64,000 nt of DNA from Agelas oroides (taxonomy: Eukaryota; Porifera; Demospongiae; Agelasida; Agelasidae), in the NCBI GenBank assembly GCA_949130485.1, contig OX422197.1, forward strand, positions 5,131,193-5,195,192, read 5' to 3'. The notes below the pieces were generated by a model that saw only the letters and a program-made list of their open reading frames with translations, did no database searches and was not told where the DNA came from. The stretch's first letter is position 1. Every line of letters starts with the position of its first letter. Position numbers and translations under genes: made by a program. Of this stretch, positions 55,201 through 64,000 are shown piece after piece.

Positions 55201-58200
55201 CTCTACCCTGGCTCGACACCGACTCTACATCACTCTACCACACTCTACCCTGACTGGACCCTACTCTACCTCACTCTACCACACTCTACCCCGACTCTGC
55301 CTCACTCTACCAAACTCTACCACGACTCTACCTCACTTTACCAACATTTACCCTCACTCTGCCTCACTCTACCACACTCTACCCTGCCTCGACCCGACTC
55401 TTCCTTACTCTACCACACTCTGCACCGACTCTACCTCACTCTACGACACTCTACCCCGACTCTACCACACTCTACCCTGTTTCGAACCAACTCTACCTCA
55501 CTCTACCACACTCTACCCTGGCTAGACCCGACTCTACCTCACTCTACCACCCTCTAACCCGACTCTACCTCACTCTACCACACTCTACCCCGATTGTACC
55601 TCACTCTACCACCCTCTACCCCGATTCTACCTCACTCTTCCGCACTCTACCCTTGCTCAACCCGACTCTACCTCTCTCTACCACACTCTACCCCGACTCT
55701 ACCTCACTGTACCAACATTTATCCTGACTCTACCTCACTCTACCACACTCTACCCCGACTCTACCTCACTGTACCAACATTTAACCTGACTCTACCTCAC
55801 ACTACCACACTCTACCCTAGCTCGACCCGACTCTACCTCTCTCTTCCACACTCTACCCCGACTCTACCTCACTCTACCACACTCTACCTGATTCTACCTC
55901 ACTCTACCACCCTCTATCCCGATTCTACCTTACTCTACCACACTCTACCCTGCCTCCACCCAACTCTACCTAACTCTACCACACTCTACCCCGACTCTAC
56001 CTCACTCTACCACACTCTACCCTGGCTCCACCTGACTCTCCCTAACTCTACCACACTCTACCCCGACTCTACCTCACTCTACCACACTCTAACCCGACTC
56101 TACCTCACTCTACCACACTCTACCCTGGCTCGACACCGACTCTACATCACTCTACCACACTCTACCCTGACTGGACCCTACTCTACCTCACTCTACCACA
56201 CTCTACCCCGAATCTGCCTCACTCTACCACACTCTACCACGACTCTACCTCACTCTACCACCCTCTACCTTGACTCTACCTCACTCTACCACACTCTACC
56301 CCGATTGTACCTCACTCTACCACCCTCTACCCCGATTCTACCTCACTCTACCGCACTCTACCCTGGCTCAACCCGACTCTACCTCTCTCTACCACACTCT
56401 ACCCCGACTCTACCTCACTGTACCAACATTTATCCTGACTCTACCTCACTCTACCACACATTACCCTAGCTCGACCCGACTCTACCTCTCTCTTCCACAC
56501 TCTACCCCGAATCTACCTCACTCTACCACACTCTACCCCAACTCTACATCACTCAACCACACTCTACCCTGGCTCGACCCGACTGTACCTCATTCTACCA
56601 GACTCTACCCTTTCTCGACCAGACTCTAGCTCACTCCGCCACACCCTACCCCAACTCTACCTCACTCTACCACACTCTAACCTGGCTCTACCCAGCTCTT
56701 CCTCACTCTACCTCACTCTCCCACACTCTACCCCGATTCTACCTCACTCTACCACACTCTACCCAGATTCTACCTCACTCTACCACACACTACCCCGACT
56801 CTACCTCACTCTACCACACTCTACCCCGATTGTACCTCACTCTACCACCCTCTACCCCGATTCTACCTCACTCTACCGCACTCTACCCTTGCTCAACCCG
56901 ACTCTACCTCTCTCTACCACACTCTACCCCGACTCTACCTCACTGTACCAACATTTATCCTGACTCTACCTCACTCTACCCCACTCTACCCTAGATCGAC
57001 CCGACTCTACCTCTCTCTTCCACACTCTACCCCGACTCTACCTCACTCTACCACACTCTACCCGATTCTACCTCACTCTACCACCCTCTACCCCGATTCT
57101 ACCTTACTCTACCACACTCTACCCTGCCTCCACCCGACTCTACCTAACTCTACCACACTCTACCCCGACTCTACCTCACTCTACCACACTCTACCCTGGC
57201 TCCACCTTACTCTCCCTAACTCTACCACACTCTACCCCGACTCTACCTCACTCTACCACACTCTAACCCGACTCTACCTCACTCTACCACCCTCTACCCC
57301 GATTCTACCTCACTCTACCGCACTCTACCCTGGCTCAACCCGACTCTACCTCTCTCTACCACACTCTACCCCGACTCTACCTCACTGTACCAACATTTAT
57401 CCTGACTCTACCTCACTCTACCACACATTACCCTAGCTCGACCCGACTCTACCTCTCTCTTCCACACTCTACCCCGACTCTATCTCACTCTACCACACTC
57501 TACCCCAACTCTACATCACTCTACCACACTCTACCCTGGCTCGACCCGACTGTACCTCATTCTACCAGACTCTACCCTTTCTCGACCAGACTCTAGCTCA
57601 CTCCGCCACACCCTACCCCAACTCTACCTCACTCTACCACACTCTACCCCGACTGTTCCTCACTCTACCACACTCTAACCTGGCTCTACCCAGCTCTTCC
57701 TCACTCTACCTCACTCTCCCACACTCTACCCCGATTCTACCTCACTCTACCACACTCTACCCCGATTCTACCTCACTCTACCACACACTACCCTGGCTCG
57801 ATCTGACTCAACCTCACTCTACCACACTCTACCCCGACTCTACCTAACTCTACGACACTCTACCCCTACTCCACCTCACTCTACCACACTCTACCCTGGC
57901 TCGACCCAGACTCTACATCACTCTACCACACTCTACCCCGACTCTACCTCACTCTACCACAATCTAAACCGAATCTACCTCACTCTACCACACTCTACCC
58001 TGGCTCGACCCGACTCTACCTCACTCTACCTCACCCTATCCTGTCTAGACCCGACTCTACCTCACTTTACCACACTCTTCCCCGACTCTACCTCACTCTA
58101 CTACCCTCTACCCCGACTCTACCTCACTCTACCACACTCTACCCCGATTCTACCTCACTCTACCACCCTCTACCCCGATTCTACCTCACTCTACCACACT

Positions 58201-61200
58201 CTACCCTGGCTCCACCCAACTCTACCTCACTCTACCACACTCTATCCCGACTCTACCTCACTCTACCACACTCTACCCTGGCTCGACCCAGACTCTACAT
58301 CACTCTACCACACTCTACCCTGACTAGACCCTACTCTACCTCACTCTACCACACTCTACCCCGACTCTGCCTCACTCTACCACACTCTACCCCAACTCTA
58401 CCTCAATTTACCAACATTTACCCTCACTTAATCTCACTCTACCACACTCTACCCTACCTCGACCCGACTCTACCTTACTCTACCACACTCTACACCGACT
58501 CTACCTCACTGTACGACACTCTACCCCGACTCTACCTCACTCTACCACTCTCTACCCTGTTTCTACCCAACTCTACCTCACTCTACCGCACTCTACCCTG
58601 TCTAGACCCGACTCTACCTCACTCTTCCACACTCTACCCCGACTCTACCTCACTGTACCACACTCTACCCTGATTGTACCTCACTCTACCACACTCTACC
58701 CCGATTCTACCTCACTCTACCGCACTCTACCCTGGCTCAACCCGACTCTACCTCTCTCTACCACACTCTACCCCGACTCTACCTCACTGTACCAACATTT
58801 ATCCTGACTCTACCTCACTCTACCACACTCTACCCTAGCTCGACCCGACTCTACCTCTCTCTTCCACACTCTACCCCGACTCTACCTCATCTACCACACT
58901 CTACCCGATTCTACCTCACTCTACCACTCTCTACCCCGATTCTACCTCACTCTACCACACTCTACCCTGCCTCCACCCGACTCTACCTCACTCTACCACA
59001 CTCTACCCCGACTCTACCTCACTCTACCACACTCTACCCCGACTCTACCTCACTCTACCACACTCTACCCTGGCTCGACACCGACTCTACATCACTCTAC
59101 CACACTCTACCCTGACTGGACCCTACTCTACCTCTCTCTACCACACTCTACCCCGACTCTGCCTCACTCTACCAAACTCTACCACGACTCTACCTCACTT
59201 TACCAACATTTACCCTCACTCTGCCTCACTCTACCAAACTCTACCCTGCCTCGACCCGACTCTTCCTTACTCTACCACACTCTGCACCGACTCTACCTCA
59301 CTCTACGACACTCTACCCCGACTCTACCACACTCTACCCTGTTTCGAACCAACTCTACCTCACTCTATCACACTCTACCCTGGCTAGACCCGACTCTACC
59401 TCACTCTACCACCCTCTACCCCGACTCTACCTCACTCTACCACACTCTACCCCGATTGTACCTCACTCTACCACCCTCTACCCCGATTCTACCTCACTCT
59501 ACCGCACTCTACCCTGGCTCTACCTGAGTCTCCCTCACTCTACCACACTCTACCCCGACTCTACCTCACTCTTCCACACTCTACCCAGACTCTACCTTAC
59601 TCTACCACACTCTACCCTGTCTCGACCCCGACTCTACATCACTCTACCACACTCTACCCTAATAGACCCTACTCTACCTCATTCTACCACACTCTACCCC
59701 GACTCTACCTCACTCTACCACACTCTAACCAAACTCTACCTCAATTTACCAACATTTACCCTCACTCTACCTCACTCTACCACACTCTACCCTGCCTCGA
59801 CCCAACTCTACCTTACTCTACTACACTCTACACCGACTCTACCTCAGTCTACGACACTCTACCCCGACTCTACCTCACTCTACCACACTCTACCCTGTTT
59901 CGACCCAACTCTACCTCACTCTACCACACTCTACCCTGGCTAGACCCGACTCTACCTCACTCTTCAACACTCTACCCCGACTCTTCCTCACTCTACCACA
60001 CTCTACCCCGATTCTACCTCACTCTACCACCCTCTACCCCGATTCTACCTCACTCTACCACACTCTACCCTGGCTCAACCCGACTCTAACTCTGTCTACC
60101 ACACTCTACCCCGACTCTACCTCACTCTACCACACTCTACCCCGACTCTACCTCACTCTACCATACTCTACCCCGACTCTACATCACTGTACCAACATTT
60201 ATCCTGACTCTACCTCACTCTACCACACTCTACCCTAGCTCGACCCGACTCTACCTCTCTCTTCCACACTCTACCCCGACTCTACCTCACTCTACCACAC
60301 TCTACCCCGATTCTACCTCACTCTACCACCCTCTACCCCGATTCTACCTCACTCTACCACACTCTACCCTGGCTCCACCCGACTCTACCTCACTCTACCA
60401 CACTCTACCCCGACTCTACCTCAGTCTACCGCACTCTAACCTGGCTCGACACCGACTCTACATCACTCTACCACACTCTACCCTGACTAGACACTACTCT
60501 ACCTCACTCTACCACACTCTACCCCGTCTCTGCCTCACTCTACCAAACTCTACCACGACTCTACCTCACTTTACCAACATTTACCCTCACTCTACCTCAC
60601 TCTACCACACTCTACCCTGCCTCGACCCGACTCTACCTTACTCTACCACACTCTACACCGACTCTACCTCACTCTACGACACTCTACCCCGACTGTACCT
60701 CACTCTACCACACTCTACCCTGTTTCGACCCAACTCTACCTCACTCTACCACACTCTACCCTGGCTAGACCCGACTCTACCTCGCTCTACCACCCTCTAC
60801 CCCGACTCTACCTCACTCTGCCACACTCTACCCCGATTGTACCTCACTCTACCACCCTCTACCCCGATTCTACCTCACTCAACCACACTCTACCCTGGCT
60901 CCACCTGACTCTCCCTCACTCTACCACACTCTACCCCGACTCTACCTCACTCTACCACACTCTACCCAGACTCTACCTCACTCTACCACACTCTACCCTG
61001 GCTCCACCCCGACTCTACATCACTCTACCACACTCTACCCTTACTAGACCCTACTCTACCTCACTCTACCACACTCTACACCGACTCTACATCACTGTAC
61101 GACACTCTTCCCCGACTCTACCTCACTCTACCACACTCTACCCTGTTTCGACCCAAATCTACCTCACTCTACCACACTCTTCCCTGGCTAGACCCGACCC

Positions 61201-64000
61201 TACCTCACTCTACCACCCTCTACCCTGGCTCGACCCGACTCTACCTCACTCTACCAAACTCTACCCCGACTCTACCTCACTCTACCACACTCTACCCTGG
61301 CTCGACCCTACTCTACCTCACTCTACCACACTCTACCCTTGCTCTACCCGACTCTACCTCACTCTACCACACTCTACCCTGGCTCGATCCAACTCTACCT
61401 CACTCTACCTCACTCTACCACACTCTACCCCGACTCTACCTCACTCTACCTCACTCTACCACACTCTACCCCAACTCTACCTCACTCTACGACTCTCTAC
61501 CCCAACTCTTCCTCACTCTACCACACTCTACCCCGACTCTACCTCACTGTACCAACATTTACCCTGACTCTATCTCACTCTACCTCACTCTACCCTCGAG
61601 CGACCCGACTCTACCTCACTCTTCCACACTCTACACCGACTCTACCTCACTCTACCACATTCTACCCTGATTCTACCTTACACTACCACACTCTACCCTG
61701 GCTCGACCCCGACTCTACATCACTCTACCACACTCTGCCCCGACTCTACCTCACTCTACGACACTCTACCACGCTCTACCTCGCTTTACCAACATTTACC
61801 CTCACTCTACCTCACTCTACCGCACTCTACCCTGACTCGACCCGACTCTACGTTACTCTACCGCACTCTACACCGACTCTACCTCACTCTACAACACACT
61901 ACCCCGACTCTACCTCCCTCTCCCACACTCTACCCTGTTTCGACCAAACTCTACCTCATTCTACCACACTCTACCCTTGTTAGACCCGACTCTACCTCAC
62001 CCTACCACCCTCTACCCCAACTCTACCTCACTCTACCACACTCTACCCCGACTCTACCTCACTGTACCAACATTTACCCTGACTCTACCTCACTCTACCT
62101 CACTCTACCCTCGAGCGACCCGACTCTACCTCACTCTTCCACACTCTACACCGACTCTACCTCACTCTACCACATTCTACCCTGATTCTACCTTACACTA
62201 CCACACTCTACCCTGGCTCGACCCCGACTCTACATCACTCTACCACACTCTGCCCCGACTCTACCTCACTCTACGACACTCTACCACGCTCTACCTCGCT
62301 TTACCAACATTTACCCTCACTCTACCTCACTCTACCACACTCTACCCTGACTCGACCCGACTCTACGTTACTCTACCACACACTACACTGACTCTACCTC
62401 ACTCTACAACACACTACCCCGACTCTACCTCCCTCTCCCACACTCTACCCTGTTTCGACCCAACTCTACCTCATTCTACCACACTCTACCCTTGTTAGAC
62501 CCGACTCTACCTCACCCTAGCACCCTCTACCCCGACTCTACCTCACTCTACCACACTCTACCCCCACTCTACCTCACTCTACCACACTCTACCCCGACTC
62601 TACCTCATTGTACCTACATTTATCCTGACTCTACCTCACTCTACCACACTCTACCCTCGCTCGACCCGACTCTACCTCACTCTTCCACACTCTACCCCGA
62701 CTCTACCTCACTCTACCACACCCTACTCCGATTCTACCTCACTCTACCACCCTCTACCCCAATTCTACCTCACTCTACCACACTCTACCCTGTCTCCACC
62801 CTACTCTACCTCACTCTACCACACTCTACCCCGACTCTACCTCACTGTACCACACTCTACCCGTCTCTACCTCTCTCTACCACACTGTACCCTGTCTCGA
62901 CCCCGACTCTACATCACTCTACCACACTCTACCCTGACTAGACCCTACTCTACCTCACTCTACCACACTCTACCCCGACTCTACCTCACTCTATCACATT
63001 CTACCACGCTCTACCTCACTTTACCAACATTTACCCTCACTCTACCTCACTCTACCACACTCTATCCTGACTCGAACCACCTCTACCTTACTCTGCCACA
63101 CTCTACACCGACTCTACCTCACTCTACGACACTCTACCCCGACTCTACCTCACTCTACCACACTCTACCCTATTTCGACCCAACTCTACCACACTCTACC
63201 ACACTGTACCCTGGCTAGACCCGACTCAACCTCACTCTACCACCCTCTACCCCGACTCTACCTCACTCTACCACACTCTACCCCGATTCTACCTTACTCT
63301 ACCACCTTCTGCCCCGATTCTACCTCACTCTACCACACTCTACCCTGGCTCCACCCGACTCTACCTCACTCTACCACACTCTACCCCGACTCTACCTCAC
63401 TCTACCACACTCTACCCCGACTCTACCTCACTCTACACACTCTACCCTGGCTCGACCCCGACTCTACATCACTCTACCAAACTCTACCCTGACTAGACCC
63501 TACTCTACCTCACTCTACCACACTCTACCCCGACTGTACCTCACTCTACCTCACTCTACCACGACTCTACCTCACTTTACGAACATTTACCCTCACTCTA
63601 CCTCACTCTACCACACTCTACCGTGTCTCGACCCGACTCTACCTTACTCTACCACACTCTACACCGACTCTACCTCACTCTACGACACTCTACCCCGACT
63701 ATACCTCACTCTACCACGCTCTACCCTGTTTCGACCCAACTCTACCTCACCCTACCACACTCTTCCCTAGCTAGACCCGACTCTACCTCACTCTACCACC
63801 CTCTACCCTGGCTCAATCCGACTCTACCTCACTCTTCCACACTCTCCCCCGACTCTACCTCCCTCTCCCGCACTCTACCCTGTTTCGACCCAACTCTACC
63901 TCATTCTACCACACTCTACCCTTGATAAACCCGACTCTACCTCACCCTACCACCCTCTACCCCGACTCTACCTCACTCTACCACACTCTACCCCCACTCT
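43300..64000 (+). repeat. Satellite zone C: higher-order repeats with the CCAACATTTA marker
   Basis: ACCAACATTTACCCTCAC and ACCAACATTTATCCTGAC words recur every few hundred bp here, while they are rare before 40 kb. The marker CGACTGTTCC, common earlier, is last seen at 57650. A short-period duplication of about 515-640 bp is visible near 61339-62500. Confidence 0.7.

Larger units (their letters stand above)
19313..64000 (+). repeat. Giant ACTCTACC satellite array, decamer-based, 31/41-bp units, at least 44.7 kb
   Basis: From about 19313 to the window edge no other sequence type was seen. The building blocks are ACTCTACCTC, ACTCTACCAC, then either ACTCTACCCCG (31-bp unit) or ACTCTACCCTG plus GCTCGACCCG (41-bp unit). 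Variants (CCTTTCTCGACC, CCTGACTAGACC, CCAACATTTACC, CGACTGTTCCTC) mark positions within larger irregular higher-order repeats. The plus strand is C/T/A with very few G. ORFs of up to 291 codons (STSLYHTLP-type) result from the lack of stop codons in some frames. Confidence 0.97.

Noticed and set aside
63500..64000. Telomere at the array end
   Set aside because: There is no TTAGGG-like repeat; the satellite continues unchanged to the window edge.

Overview
The window looks like eukaryotic, animal nuclear DNA. It has an intron-rich gene with GT-AG introns, low-copy hairpin elements, SINE-like and non-LTR retrotransposon remnants, and a very large satellite array. A demosponge is the best guess. 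The reasons are a cysteine-rich multi-pass membrane gene of a type I associate with sponge genomes, the frequent TACATGTA-type words in introns, and an early-animal-like RAPGEF1 (C3G) gene. This is inference; no search was run.

Region 1 (1-10777, + strand) holds the 3' part of a RAPGEF1/C3G orthologue, a Rap guanine-nucleotide exchange factor. I resolve 17 exons whose phases join without a break into 523 codons plus a stop. They encode a proline-rich segment with a Crk-SH3-type motif (PPPPPLPPKRRR), then a REM (RasGEF-N) domain, then the CDC25-type catalytic domain. The introns carry sense-strand pyrimidine expansions next to splice acceptors, a 20-copy 49/50-bp minisatellite, a 304-nt pure pyrimidine run, several hairpin (MITE-like) elements and a head-to-head pair of SINE-like sequences.

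Region 2 (10778-14740) has a convergent, apparently intronless gene on the minus strand (13931 to 11946). It encodes a secreted-entry, Cys-rich, multi-pass membrane protein interrupted by one in-frame TGA. A MITE of about 220 bp lies in its 3' flank. A remnant duplication of its signal-peptide start and another MITE lie in its 5' flank. A long foldback element lies at about 14326-14480.

Region 3 (14739-16258) is a 5'-truncated non-LTR retrotransposon on the minus strand. It has an RT C-terminal region, a C-C-H-C zinc motif and a restriction-like endonuclease (RLE) core. It is flanked on both sides by (CT)n, which suggests insertion into a microsatellite.

Region 4 (16260-19312) is mostly non-coding, with dispersed GC-rich repeats, a pair of inverted repeat arms 2.6 kb apart, a 69-bp tandem duplication, and a possible CpG-rich promoter region at 18380-18450 with small ORFs on both sides.

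Region 5 (19313-64000, about 44.7 kb, still running at the window edge) is an uninterrupted, G-poor, strand-asymmetric satellite. It is built from decamers (ACTCTACCTC, ACTCTACCAC and relatives) arranged in 31- and 41-bp units and then into irregular higher-order repeats. The most homogenised block is a 2549-bp tandem duplication at about 37.96-43.08 kb. The many predicted ORFs there are by-products of the repeat.
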